Shown: one piece after another, positions 39,723 to 48,904 of the stretch | How positions within the stretch are numbered: position 1 is the first letter of the stretch | Layout of the letters: each line of letters begins with the position of its first letter | Assembly: GCF_013248965.1 (NCBI RefSeq) | Contig: NZ_JABRVQ010000004.1 | Coordinates: 62,001-126,000 of the forward strand | DNA: 64,000 nt | Direction: 5' to 3' | From: Psychrobacter okhotskensis | Lineage (GTDB): Bacteria; Pseudomonadota; Gammaproteobacteria; Pseudomonadales; Moraxellaceae | Notes under the pieces: model-generated | The model's database searches: none | Told to the model about the DNA's origin: nothing | The model's input: the letters and a program-made list of their open reading frames with translations, nothing else | Program-made: the position numbers and the translations under genes

Positions 39723-41018
39723 ATGAAATTGAATAAAATTGCTCTAGCTCTGGTAGCTGTAGCGGCTGCACCTTTGGCAGCTAACGCTGGTGTTACTATT
39801 AGCCCATTGTTACTTGGTTATCATGTAACTGAGGATATCAGTGACACAGCTGACAAACAGCGTGAAGTGCTTACTACTGGTAAGAATTTACAAAACAACA
39901 CTGATCGTGTAGGTAATCCTAACGGTGGCGTAGCTAAAGAAAGCAGCCTATATACTGGTGCTGCACTAGGTATCGAGCTAACTCCTTCTACTCAGTTCCA
40001 AGTAGAGTATGGTGTGTCTAATGCTAATGGTGAAGCTTCTGAAGCTTCTGCTGATTCAGGCGTTAACCGTTTTGATGTTGAACAAACTATGATTTCTGGT
40101 AACTTCTTAATCGGTACTGAAGAATTTACTGGTTACACTGATAGCCCGTTCAAACCATATGTTCTAATTGGTGCTGGTCAATCTAAGATTGAAGTTGAGA
40201 ACCAAGAAGCTTATACAGCTACTTCAGACGTAGCCGGTTATGAAACAGGCGAAACTGTAGCAGCTGGTACTGAAGTATCAAACTCTAAAGACACTATCGG
40301 TAACCTAGGTCTAGGTGCTATGTATCGCATCAATGACGCGCTAAGCCTACGTGGTGAAGCTCGTGCGATTCATAACTTTGATAACAACTGGTGGGAAGGT
40401 ATGGCTCTAGCTGGTCTAGAAGTCGTACTAGGTGGTCACTTAGCTCCTACTGTTGCTGTACCGCCAATGAAAGAGCCATTAGTTGATACTGCTCCAGTAA
40501 TACTCGTTGAGTCTGATCTTGACTCTGACGGTGATGGTGTACCTGATAGCATCGATGCATGCCCAGGCACTCCAATGAACAAGGTTGTTGATGAGCGTGG
40601 TTGCCCAGTTGAAGTCGTCGTTAGTGATGAGCTGAAAATGGAATTGCGTGTATTCTTTGATAACGATAAATCAGCTATCAAAAACCAATACAAGCCTGAA
40701 ATCGCTAAAGTAGCAGAGAAGATGCGTGAGTATCCTAACTCTACAGCACGTGTAGAAGGTCATGCATCTAAAACTGGCCCATCAGCACGTTACAACCAAC
40801 GTCTATCTGAAGCTCGTGCCGTTGCTGTTAAATCTATGTTGACCAACGAATTTGGTATTGCTCCAAACCGTCTATCAACTGTTGGTTATGGCTACGATGT
40901 ACCAATCGCACCAAACGATACTGAAGAAGGTCGTGCTATGAACCGTCGTGTTTATGCCATCATCACTGGTGACAAAACTATGACTGTTGAACAAACTAAA
41001 GATATGGTTGTTCAGTAA
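39723..41018 (+). CDS. OmpA-family outer-membrane protein
   Basis: The 431-residue protein has a signal peptide (1-22, ending ANA), an N-terminal beta-barrel-type region (about 25-245), and a calcium-binding thrombospondin type 3-like linker DSDGDGVPDSIDACPG (about 267-282). The C-terminal OmpA peptidoglycan-binding domain (about 300-415) includes FFDNDKSAIK, VEGHASKTGP and NRRVYAII. It anchors the outer membrane to peptidoglycan and is probably very abundant: the ribosome site GGAGG is ideal, codon use looks strongly biased, and a strong terminator follows. It resembles the OprF/OmpA38 group. Confidence 0.93.
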   Translation: MKLNKIALALVAVAAAPLAANAGVTISPLLLGYHVTEDISDTADKQREVLTTGKNLQNNTDRVGNPNGGVAKESSLYTGAALGIELTPSTQFQVEYGVSNANGEASEASADSGVNRFDVEQTMISGNFLIGTEEFTGYTDSPFKPYVLIGAGQSKIEVENQEAYTATSDVAGYETGETVAAGTEVSNSKDTIGNLGLGAMYRINDALSLRGEARAIHNFDNNWWEGMALAGLEVVLGGHLAPTVAVPPMKEPLVDTAPVILVESDLDSDGDGVPDSIDACPGTPMNKVVDERGCPVEVVVSDELKMELRVFFDNDKSAIKNQYKPEIAKVAEKMREYPNSTARVEGHASKTGPSARYNQRLSEARAVAVKSMLTNEFGIAPNRLSTVGYGYDVPIAPNDTEEGRAMNRRVYAIITGDKTMTVEQTKDMVVQ

Positions 41019-41060
41019 ATAATAGTTAGATAGCTAACTTCTAAGTTATATCGTTACAAA

Positions 41061-41089
41061 AAAAGCCGCCCAATGGGTGGCTTTTTTTT
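41061..41089 (+). terminator. Terminator after the ompA-family gene
   Basis: AGCCGCCC pairs with GGGTGGCT (one G-T pair) around a 3-base loop, with an A run before and eight T after, 45 bases after the stop. Confidence 0.92.
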
Positions 41090-41142
41090 ATTTATGTACT
41101 GAGAAAAGTAAGTTATTACATAAATTTATCGTGCAATAATGT

Positions 41143-41182
41143 TATACTAGCGACCCAAACACTTTGTAGATTAACAAAGTGT
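41143..41182 (+). promoter_or_regulatory. Probable typA promoter -10 with 9-bp palindrome
   Basis: TATACT (41143-41148) would start transcription near 41155. ACACTTTGT (41159-41167) and ACAAAGTGT (41174-41182) form a perfect inverted repeat just after that point. It could be an operator or a hairpin at the 5' end of a leader of about 220 bases. Confidence 0.5.
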
Positions 41183-41374
41183 ACATTAGCATAGCTATCT
41201 GTACGATGGATTTTCCAGCATAGGTATTTGATTTTATTACTATTAATTAAATGATTCTACCAATTGTGTAATCATTTAAGAGTCAAATAATCATATCTTT
41301 CTGGTTGATGGTAAAAGTTTATCCAGCGGTGCTTACTGCTACTGCATTTTTTTAAGACGAAAAGAGCATTCTAT

Positions 41375-43225
41375 ATGGCGAACGATATCAAACACCTGCG
41401 TAACATCGCAATTATTGCCCACGTTGATCACGGTAAGACAACTTTGGTTGATAAACTATTACATCAATCTGGCACTTTTGGCGACCGTGCAAACATTGCT
41501 GAACGTGCAATGGATTCAGGTGATATTGAGCAAGAGCGTGGCATTACTATTTTGGCTAAAAATACAGCCATCCGATGGACAGACAGCACTGACGATACCG
41601 AATATCGTATCAACATCGTTGATACCCCAGGTCACGCCGACTTTGGTGGAGAAGTTGAGCGTGTTATGTCGATGGTAGACTGCGTGCTTTTGGTCGTTGA
41701 TGCTGTTGATGGACCAATGCCACAGACTCGTTTTGTGACACAAAAAGCCTTTGAACAAGGTTTGAAACCAATTGTCGTTATCAATAAAATTGACCGTCCT
41801 GGTTCGCGCCCTGATTGGGTTATGGATCAAATCTTTGATTTGTTTGATAACCTTGGTGCCACAGATGAGCAGTTAGATTTTCCAGTGGTTTATGCTTCGG
41901 CATTGAACGGTGTTGCTGGTCTAGAAGCCGATAGCTTGGCTGATGACATGACACCACTTTTCAAAACTATCGTTGACGTTGTGCAGCCACCACAAGTGGA
42001 TGCAGATGCGCCTTTCCGTATGCAAATCTCAAGCCTTGATTTTAATAGCTTTGTTGGTGTTATTGGTATTGGTCGTATTCAACGCGGTAAGATTAAAACA
42101 AATACTCAAGTAACGATCATTGATAAGCACGGTAACACGCGTAATGGTCGTATCTTAAAAATCATGGGCTATCATGGCCTTGATCGTATCGAAGTAGAAG
42201 ATGCACAAGCAGGTGATATCGTTTGTATCACTGGTATTGACGCGCTTAATATCTCAGATACTATTTGTGATCCGAACAACGTTGAAGCCTTACCAGCATT
42301 GACGGTTGATGAACCAACGGTATCAATGAACTTCCAAGTAAACAACTCACCATTCGCAGGTCGTGAAGGTAAGTTTGTGACCTCACGTAATATTCGTGAG
42401 CGTCTTGAGCGTGAGTTGATTCATAACGTGGCTTTGCGTGTAGAAGACACTGAGTCCCCTGATAAATTCAAAGTATCAGGTCGTGGTGAGCTACATTTAT
42501 CGGTGTTGATCGAAAACATGCGCCGTGAAGGTTTTGAGATGGGTGTATCTGGCCCAGAAGTTATCGTTAAAGAAGTTGATGGCAAGCTACAAGAGCCGTA
42601 TGAAAATGTTGTCTTTGATATTGAAGAAGAGCATCAGGGTCCAATCATGGAGCAAATCGGCTTACGTAAAGGCGAGATGACTAACATGGAGCTTGATGGT
42701 AAAGGTCGTATGCGTATTGAAGCGACTATGCCAGCGCGTGGCTTGATTGGTTTCCGTTCTGAGTTTTTAACATTGACTTCAGGTACTGGTATCATGACGT
42801 CAAGCTTCTCACATTATGGACCACAAAAAATTGGTGATGTGGGTGGTCGCTCTAATGGTGTATTGGTCTCTATGACCAAAGGTGTTTGTCTAGGCTTTGC
42901 TCTGTTTAATCTACAAAAGCGTGGCAAACTATTTGCTGAGCCACAGCTTGAAGTTTATGAAGGTATGATCGTTGGACTTAATTCACGTAACGATGATATG
43001 GCGGTGAACCCAACAACTGGCAAGCAGTTGACTAACGTTCGTGCTAGTGGTACGGATGAAGCGTTGACGTTAACACCAGCTGTCAAGTTTACTCTTGAGC
43101 AAGCGCTTGAATTTATTCAAGATGATGAATTGGTTGAAGTAACACCAAAAGCGATACGTATCCGTAAGCGCTACTTAACTGAAAGTGAACGTAAGCGTCA
43201 TGGTCGTAGCAAGAAAGGTGCTTAA
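41375..43225 (+). CDS. typA: Ribosome-associated GTPase TypA/BipA
   Basis: The 616-residue translational GTPase helps 50S assembly and stress and cold responses. G motifs: AHVDHGKTT (near residue 15-23), DTPGHAD, NKIDRPG. After domains II and III comes the BipA-specific C-terminal region with MLITRNDD-equivalent [14 protein letters not shown] and the tail [14 protein letters not shown]. Length matches the family. A leader of about 220 bases precedes it, and a hairpin terminator lies 31 bases after the stop. Confidence 0.97.
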   Translation: MANDIKHLRNIAIIAHVDHGKTTLVDKLLHQSGTFGDRANIAERAMDSGDIEQERGITILAKNTAIRWTDSTDDTEYRINIVDTPGHADFGGEVERVMSMVDCVLLVVDAVDGPMPQTRFVTQKAFEQGLKPIVVINKIDRPGSRPDWVMDQIFDLFDNLGATDEQLDFPVVYASALNGVAGLEADSLADDMTPLFKTIVDVVQPPQVDADAPFRMQISSLDFNSFVGVIGIGRIQRGKIKTNTQVTIIDKHGNTRNGRILKIMGYHGLDRIEVEDAQAGDIVCITGIDALNISDTICDPNNVEALPALTVDEPTVSMNFQVNNSPFAGREGKFVTSRNIRERLERELIHNVALRVEDTESPDKFKVSGRGELHLSVLIENMRREGFEMGVSGPEVIVKEVDGKLQEPYENVVFDIEEEHQGPIMEQIGLRKGEMTNMELDGKGRMRIEATMPARGLIGFRSEFLTLTSGTGIMTSSFSHYGPQKIGDVGGRSNGVLVSMTKGVCLGFALFNLQKRGKLFAEPQLEVYEGMIVGLNSRNDDMAVNPTTGKQLTNVRASGTDEALTLTPAVKFTLEQALEFIQDDELVEVTPKAIRIRKRYLTESERKRHGRSKKGA

Positions 43226-43256
43226 TAGCTTATATTAATACCAATAAATATTTAAG

Positions 43257-43285
43257 AAAAGGCTAACACTATGTTAGCCTTTTTT
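43257..43285 (+). terminator. Terminator after typA
   Basis: AAAAGGCTAAC and GTTAGCCTTTT form an 11-bp perfect stem around loop ACTAT, followed by T. The same stem recurs at 44081-44107. Confidence 0.9.
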
Positions 43286-43330
43286 GCATTTTGCTATTAT
43301 ACCCATAATAAATGCATGAAATTTTCCTTA

Positions 43331-43357
43331 TAATACCCAAATAATACCCAAATAATG
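43331..43357. repeat. 11-bp tandem duplication upstream of mscL
   Basis: TAATACCCAAA occurs twice in tandem and is followed by a partial third copy beginning TAAT. It lies in the typA-mscL spacer, about 80 bases before mscL. Confidence 0.55.
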
Positions 43358-43432
43358 CCTATTGTCTGATACTTCGTCGTATACTAAATGGGCTATAGTA
43401 TAATCCAAAAATATTTTTTAGGAGGACACATT

Positions 43433-43879
43433 ATGAGTATGGTATCTGAGTTTAAAGAGTTTGCTTTAAAAGGTAATGTGATGGATTTAGCGGTCGGTGT
43501 CATCATCGGTGGTGCTTTCGCAACCATTACCACCTCGTTGGTTGAAGACATTATTATGCCGATCGTCGCCTTTATCTTTGGCGGTGAGATTAACTTTAAA
43601 AATATGTTTCTCATCTTGGGTGATGCCCCTGAAGGTATCGCGATGACTTATGATGCCCTTAAAAAAGCTGGCGTCCCTGTATTAGCGTACGGTAGCTTTA
43701 TTACAGTGCTTATCAACTTTTTAATTTTGGCCTTTATCATTTTTATGATGGTTAAAATGGTCAATAACATGCGTCGTGCTGACGAAGTAGAAGAAGTGGC
43801 GGTAGAGGAGCCTTCAGAAGAAGTGCAATTGCTTCGTGAAATTAGTGCAAAGCTTAGCAATACCAATATTGTTAAATAA
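43433..43879 (+). CDS. mscL: Large-conductance mechanosensitive channel MscL
   Basis: The chosen start (ATG 43433) follows an ideal AGGAGG at 7 bases; the in-frame upstream start is spurious. The 148-residue protein has the N-terminal amphipathic segment [20 protein letters not shown], first helix [20 protein letters not shown], a periplasmic loop, second helix [19 protein letters not shown], and the cytoplasmic bundle LLREISAKL. The pentameric channel releases solutes on osmotic downshock. A TATAAT at 43399-43404 is a likely -10. Confidence 0.97.
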   Translation: MSMVSEFKEFALKGNVMDLAVGVIIGGAFATITTSLVEDIIMPIVAFIFGGEINFKNMFLILGDAPEGIAMTYDALKKAGVPVLAYGSFITVLINFLILAFIIFMMVKMVNNMRRADEVEEVAVEEPSEEVQLLREISAKLSNTNIVK

Positions 43880-43895
43880 ACGCATATCATTTGGC

Positions 43896-43943
43896 TAGGG
43901 TATGTCTTCAATTCACTCTATAGTCATCTAAATGGGCTAAAAA
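43896..43943 (+). repeat. 48-bp dispersed repeat, copy A
   Basis: This block begins TAGGG, contains TGTCTTCAATT and ends ATCTAAATGGGCTAAAAA. It matches the reverse complement of 52373-52420 at 44 of 48 positions. It lies in the 305-bp gene-free stretch after mscL. It may be the end of an insertion element or a small non-autonomous element. Confidence 0.8.
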
Positions 43944-44078
43944 TGGCTAAATCTTGCCAAACATCGTCAAATAGCTGGTCAATATCCCGATATTATCTAC
44001 GCTATTTTTCTTGTCTGACGGCAATTTATCTTATTTTTATCACCATTTTTGAAATGAAGACGCACCCTAGTAGAATAC

Positions 44079-44109
44079 AAAAAAGGCTAACGCGATGTTA
44101 GCCTTTTTT
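44079..44109. terminator. Bidirectional terminator between mscL and the secreted protein gene
   Basis: AAAAGGCTAAC and GTTAGCCTTTT form an 11-bp perfect stem around loop GCGAT, with A and T runs. It serves the convergent genes on each side and has the same stem as the typA terminator. Confidence 0.88.
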
Positions 44110-44184
44110 ATTGTTAGTTCATAAATTCGTTAGTATGAGGGGATGACTTAATAGTTAGACCGTATTTAAAAAGATTTGTATATT

Positions 44185-44625
44185 TTACGGTCTTACTATC
44201 ACGTAGTCATTGGTATTGATTAAAATCTCTGATGGCTGATCGACGATGATACGCACGACATTGTTATCAGTGACTTGCGACTTATAATAGTTGTCTTCGG
44301 CAACGGTACAGCCCAAGCAACGTCCCATCGCATCCCACGGCTCTACAAATAACTTCTGCTGCGCTTGATCGGCGTTACCACCGATAAGAGAGAAGGGTAG
44401 GCTGACAATATACGCTGCCGTACCTGCAATGGCAGTTACTAAACCCAAAGGTTTACCAACGATGGTATCGGCTGCCATTGTGCCATAAGAAGGCCCAAAA
44501 TCATTTTCATCAATTTCTATCGCTGCCAAAGCAGGCTGCATACTGGCCACAATTAAGCTTAGGCTGGCAATCATGGTGAAAATTTTGCGCTTAACGGTGC
44601 GTTGTGTATTGGCCTTAACAGTCAT
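44185..44625 (-). CDS. Secreted protein of unknown function
   Basis: The 146-residue protein has a signal peptide of about 34 residues ending PALA. The mature part contains a hydrophobic stretch VGKPLGLVTAIAGTAAYIVSLP (too long to be soluble throughout) and a conserved-looking FVEPWDAMGRCLGC with two cysteines. The C-terminal part is polar. Similar short envelope proteins occur in Pseudomonas and Acinetobacter, from memory, with no known role. AGGATA precedes the start at good spacing. It converges with mscL. Confidence 0.8.
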   Translation of the reverse strand: MTVKANTQRTVKRKIFTMIASLSLIVASMQPALAAIEIDENDFGPSYGTMAADTIVGKPLGLVTAIAGTAAYIVSLPFSLIGGNADQAQQKLFVEPWDAMGRCLGCTVAEDNYYKSQVTDNNVVRIIVDQPSEILINTNDYVIVRP

Positions 44626-44947
44626 GGTGATATCCTAAAACTCGTAAGCAGTATGATGAATGGCTGCTGCTATTTTCACACAGAGACAATTTCCCTATAT
44701 AAGCAATGCGGCAACGATAAATAGATTGATTATTACAGATAAATAAATGCTTTGCACTATTTATGTAAGCTCTTTTACTATTAAAGCAAGATGTGCGTCA
44801 ATAAGCAACAAAAATGCGTGCGATATAATCGCCTTAGCGACAAACCTTACTATCATCAAACGACGGGCAGATTATCGCTATATCGGTGCTGGCTTACAGC
44901 ATAGATATACAGAATTGATATCATAAAGCCTAACCATAGCAGTAGAC
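44626..44947. other. 322-bp spacer with no identified gene
   Basis: AT-rich DNA between the secreted-protein gene and the 3' end of mutM. It should hold the promoter of the former on the minus strand. I see no RNA gene, repeat or supported frame. Confidence 0.5.
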
Positions 44948-45898
44948 TTATTTTAGTGGCTGGCAATCGGGGCAGTATACGCTAGCTCGTCCATTCAGCT
45001 TAATATTCTCGAGTGCTGTATGACAGTATGGACAAGCTTCACCTTGTCGACCGTAGACATTTAATGTCTGTTGGAAATATCCGGTTTGTCCGCTAGCGAC
45101 CGTGAAGTCTCGTAAGGTCGATCCGCCCAGTTCTATCGCTTTTTGTAGAATCATTTTAATATGTTCGACCAAAATTACAATATCATCATACGATAATAGG
45201 TGAGCGAGGGTAGCTGGATGTATTTTGGATAGATACAGACTTTCAGTCGCATAAATATTGCCAACGCCAACCACGACTTGCTGCTCCATAATGACGGACT
45301 TGATGGCTCGGGTCATTGGCTGTTTTTTAGGTTTTGCTTTACTCGCTATTGTTTTACCAGCTGTGGTTTTGAGCGTTGTTTTATCAGATAGATCCATGCG
45401 TTGGATTAGCTGATATAAGTAATCTGCAGTGAAGGACTTTGATAATGGCTCAGGACCCAAATGGTCTAGGAGCTTAGGACCATAGTCTTCATACCACAAT
45501 ACCGAGCCAAAGCGTCTAGGGTCATGATAGTGTAATTGTGTTGGCACATTATCAGCATTGTTAAACCCTATCACTAAATGGTCATGTTTACGCTTCTCAG
45601 TGCCAGCGCTATGCTGTTGCAAGCTACCCGACATGCCTAAATGAATGAGAAGTTGGCGCGGTGCTAATGTGGTATATCCAGTCGTGATGCTACTGTTAGG
45701 TAAGGGTGGTAAAAAATTCAATATCAAATACTTTGCTCGGCGCTCGACACTATCCAAAGTGCAATCAATCAATTGAGTCAAGTCATCAGGCATCGACCAA
45801 CGTAGTTTTGGTTGGAAGACTTTAACATTGGTTACTTGCTGACCTAATAGCGGCGCAAGGCTGGTTTTGGTGGTTTCTACTTCGGGTAACTCAGGCAT
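44948..45898 (-). CDS. mutM: Formamidopyrimidine-DNA glycosylase
   Basis: The 316-residue enzyme removes oxidised purines such as 8-oxoguanine and nicks the site. It begins PELPEVETT after the initiator Met, with catalytic P2 and E3. Other features are the helix-two-turn-helix region with VVVGVGNIYATESLY and a C-terminal zinc finger with CPYCH and CPDC. It is about 45 residues longer than E. coli MutM because of a basic Lys/Thr-rich insertion (about residues 180-200) before the VIMEQ helix. relA lies 66 bases upstream on the same strand. Confidence 0.97.
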   Translation of the reverse strand: MPELPEVETTKTSLAPLLGQQVTNVKVFQPKLRWSMPDDLTQLIDCTLDSVERRAKYLILNFLPPLPNSSITTGYTTLAPRQLLIHLGMSGSLQQHSAGTEKRKHDHLVIGFNNADNVPTQLHYHDPRRFGSVLWYEDYGPKLLDHLGPEPLSKSFTADYLYQLIQRMDLSDKTTLKTTAGKTIASKAKPKKQPMTRAIKSVIMEQQVVVGVGNIYATESLYLSKIHPATLAHLLSYDDIVILVEHIKMILQKAIELGGSTLRDFTVASGQTGYFQQTLNVYGRQGEACPYCHTALENIKLNGRASVYCPDCQPLK

Positions 45899-45964
45899 AG
45901 TATTTCTTATGAAAACTCTATTATGGATTAAATATATTCTCGGGAAATTGTGCTAGCTTAATAA

Positions 45965-48517
45965 TCAGGCAACCGCACGTCGAGCATGTAAAATGCCATG
46001 CTGCTGCTCAAGCTTGGCTAAGAGCTTGGATAAATGTGCCAATCCTGACACTTCAATATGAAACTTTAAAAAGGCAATATTATCGTCATTGCTAAGAGTC
46101 TCAACTTGACGAATATTGACATTTTCTTTGTCGATAATTTGGGTTAAGTCGCGCAACAATCCACGTCTGTCATAAGCTTCCACATGAATATCGACAGGTT
46201 GATAGCGACCTGATTTTACGCGCCAAGCGGCATCGATTTGACGCTCAGGGTCACGTTCAATGAGGCGCAAATATTCTGGGCAGCCCCGATTATGCACGCT
46301 AACGCCGCGTGACAAAGTGATATAACCGGCAATAGGCTCACCATGTACTGGGTGGCAGCAGCCTGCTAAGTTGATCTCAATATTGTCTAGACCATCGATA
46401 TGGATTTTATACGCATCAAGCTTGCCCGCGTCTCTGGCATCGACGCTGGGTGTGAAGTCTTCCTCTGGTCTCTCTGGCTCTAAGTGTAGCTGACGAGAAA
46501 TATGGCTGGTTAGCTGGTTTAAGCCAATCTCACCTGTGACCAAACCGACAACGATATCGTCCGTATTATTAACGTGAAAAAACTGCGTGTAATCGTTAAG
46601 ATCAATACTGTTGGGGTGGACGGATAAACGCTCAAGCTCTTTACTAAGCATGTGCCGACCAATCTCAATGTTTTTGTCACGGTCTTGTTTATTAAACCAT
46701 TGACGCAGTTTTGAGCGCGCCCGATTGGTATGAATATAACCGAGTGAGGCAACCAGCCAATCACGATTAGGCTCGCGGGACGCTTTGGTAATAATCTCCA
46801 CTTGTTCGCCAGTTTTTAGCTGATAAGTGAGTGGTACATAGCGTTGATTGACACGTGCAGCTTGGGCACGGTTACCGACTTGCGTATGCACGTAATAAGC
46901 AAAATCAAGGACGGTGGCGCCTTTTGGAAGTTCGGTAATGTCACCATCACGACTAAAGATATAAATACGCTCGAGCTCATCAAAATCAACCAGTTGTTCT
47001 TCTTCGTCAAACTCAATTTCGTCTAGCTCATCGCCGTCCAATATCGCCGAACGTGGTTGATTGCGTGTTTCATTATTAATAGAAAGCAGTTGACGCAGCG
47101 AGCTGATTTTTTGATTGAGATAATTGTCTTTTTTATTCTTTAGTCCTTCTTTGTAATTGACATGAGCGCACATGCCAAGCTCAGCCTCAAAGTGCATTTC
47201 ATGGGTACGAATCTGTACTTCGAGCGATTTGTTTTCGGCAATGACCGCCGTATGTAGCGAGCGATAGCCGTTAGATTTAGGATTGGTAATATAGTCATCA
47301 AACTGCTCAGGAATATAGCGCCACAGACCGTGTACCAGTCCAAGAACATGGTAACAGTCGGAAGGATTGGTCACCAAAACGCGCAGCGCACGGATATCAT
47401 AAAGCTGGTCAAACGATAAGCCTTTGAGCTTCATTTTTCGATAGATAGAATAGATGTGCTTGACGCGCCCCGACACTTCACCAGCGATATCAGCTTCTGC
47501 CAGCGCCTCATTGAGCTTATCTTGTACGCGCTCGATATAAGACTCACGCTCACTGCGTTTTTCAGACAATAGCTTGGCAATCTCTTTATAACGCTCAGGA
47601 GCGAGATAACGAAAGGCGAGGTCTTCAAGCTCCCATTTAAGTTGGGCAATCCCTAATCTATGGGCCAGTGGGGCATAAATCGTCATGACCTCACGCGCCA
47701 CCCGGTTTTGCCGCTCTAGATGAGAAAAGGTCAATTCGCGCATGGCAAAGGTACGTTCAGCCAGCTTAATCAGCACCACACGCACGTCATTGGTGACGGA
47801 GATGAGCATGCTATAAATATTCGATAGCTGATCACGCTGATTGTTGACGAAGTGGTCTTCTAAGCGTTTGTTACTTTCGATGATTTCCGACAGTTTCCCC
47901 ATCGCCAAGGTATCTTTGACCAAGGTGGAGATATCCTTGCCAAATTTTTGCTCAATTTCACCCAGACTGATGATTGATTTTCGGGCACTGCGATAGAGCA
48001 TCGCAGCCACGAGTGCATCTTCGTCTTGATAAAGATAGGTTAAAATATCGGTCATGCCAATACCAGTAACATAGGCACCAGAGCGTTCAGATTCGCTAGT
48101 ATTCATATGACTACGGATAAAATTACAGGCAGCGCTAAGGTTGGGGACAGACTCTTGCCCGATACGCTTGGCCACATTATCTAACCATGCCGGCACATCA
48201 ATATTGGCATTATTTAGATCAATCTCTTCAAGCTCCTCTTCTGAGAGAATATGAGCATCGTCTAAAAGCTGATTGTCCAAATATTCGTTTTTGAGATTTG
48301 GGTCATGACTGTGGTAAGCGTGTTGTGCAGAGCGATCAAAAGTCGTGTGCAGCTTATGGGTGGCCAGTTGGTATTTGATATCGAGTGGAATTTGAGCATA
48401 GCTGTTGGCAGACTGGTGAGAGCGTTGGCTCGCTACCAGTTGTGCCGCTAATGTCGCACTATCGGCTTGTGTGGTCTGTCCATCTACCAACGGTAACCCT
48501 TCACGAATTTTTACCAT
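45965..48517 (-). CDS. relA: GTP pyrophosphokinase RelA
   Basis: The 850-residue protein makes (p)ppGpp on ribosomes with uncharged tRNA. The N-terminal hydrolase-like domain has lost the HD pair (AAMLYRSARKSI at that place), as in RelA but not SpoT. The synthetase domain shows IYSIYRKMKLKG, YDIRALRVLV and FDDYITNPKSNGYRSLHT. A TGS domain (IYIFSRDGDITELPKGAT), a zinc-finger-like region (INLAGCCHPVHGEP) and a C-terminal ACT domain follow. It is longer than E. coli RelA (744), mainly from an N-terminal Gln/Ser/His-rich stretch of about 70 residues and an acidic insert. AGAGGAG is a strong ribosome site. Confidence 0.95.
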   Translation of the reverse strand: MVKIREGLPLVDGQTTQADSATLAAQLVASQRSHQSANSYAQIPLDIKYQLATHKLHTTFDRSAQHAYHSHDPNLKNEYLDNQLLDDAHILSEEELEEIDLNNANIDVPAWLDNVAKRIGQESVPNLSAACNFIRSHMNTSESERSGAYVTGIGMTDILTYLYQDEDALVAAMLYRSARKSIISLGEIEQKFGKDISTLVKDTLAMGKLSEIIESNKRLEDHFVNNQRDQLSNIYSMLISVTNDVRVVLIKLAERTFAMRELTFSHLERQNRVAREVMTIYAPLAHRLGIAQLKWELEDLAFRYLAPERYKEIAKLLSEKRSERESYIERVQDKLNEALAEADIAGEVSGRVKHIYSIYRKMKLKGLSFDQLYDIRALRVLVTNPSDCYHVLGLVHGLWRYIPEQFDDYITNPKSNGYRSLHTAVIAENKSLEVQIRTHEMHFEAELGMCAHVNYKEGLKNKKDNYLNQKISSLRQLLSINNETRNQPRSAILDGDELDEIEFDEEEQLVDFDELERIYIFSRDGDITELPKGATVLDFAYYVHTQVGNRAQAARVNQRYVPLTYQLKTGEQVEIITKASREPNRDWLVASLGYIHTNRARSKLRQWFNKQDRDKNIEIGRHMLSKELERLSVHPNSIDLNDYTQFFHVNNTDDIVVGLVTGEIGLNQLTSHISRQLHLEPERPEEDFTPSVDARDAGKLDAYKIHIDGLDNIEINLAGCCHPVHGEPIAGYITLSRGVSVHNRGCPEYLRLIERDPERQIDAAWRVKSGRYQPVDIHVEAYDRRGLLRDLTQIIDKENVNIRQVETLSNDDNIAFLKFHIEVSGLAHLSKLLAKLEQQHGILHARRAVA

Positions 48518-48904
48518 AGCCGACTCCTCTTAGCTATTTTGAATTGATTATAATCTTATTGACTGCGTACGGAACTCAAACTTATACAACGCATAAGTAG
48601 GTAGCTCAAAATCAATACAGCTGCTAAAAGTCCATTTTTAGCAGCCATAGAGTTGTACAAAAAATGTCTAAGATTATGAGTACTAATATCCGCTATATGC
48701 CGATTAAACAGGCATAAGAAGATCACCCGTTATTATCTCACTTTAATATGACAAATCAAGAGAGGCTCTGTAATGCTGATTTCAGTCAGGTTAACATAGC
48801 GGTCATTTCAATAGGATGAATCTACTCTCATTTATAAATAGGTGTTAAGTGTCAATAGTAAAGCTAACGCCATTATATATGGAAATACATAAGCAAAATC
48901 ATTG
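48518..48904. other. 387-bp spacer between rlmD and relA
   Basis: Both flanking genes are on the minus strand, so this is the relA leader and promoter region. It contains a perfect 10-bp hairpin, GCTGCTAAAA (48620-48629) with TTTTAGCAGC (48636-48645), about 100 bases before the relA start. No supported coding frame is seen. Confidence 0.5.
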
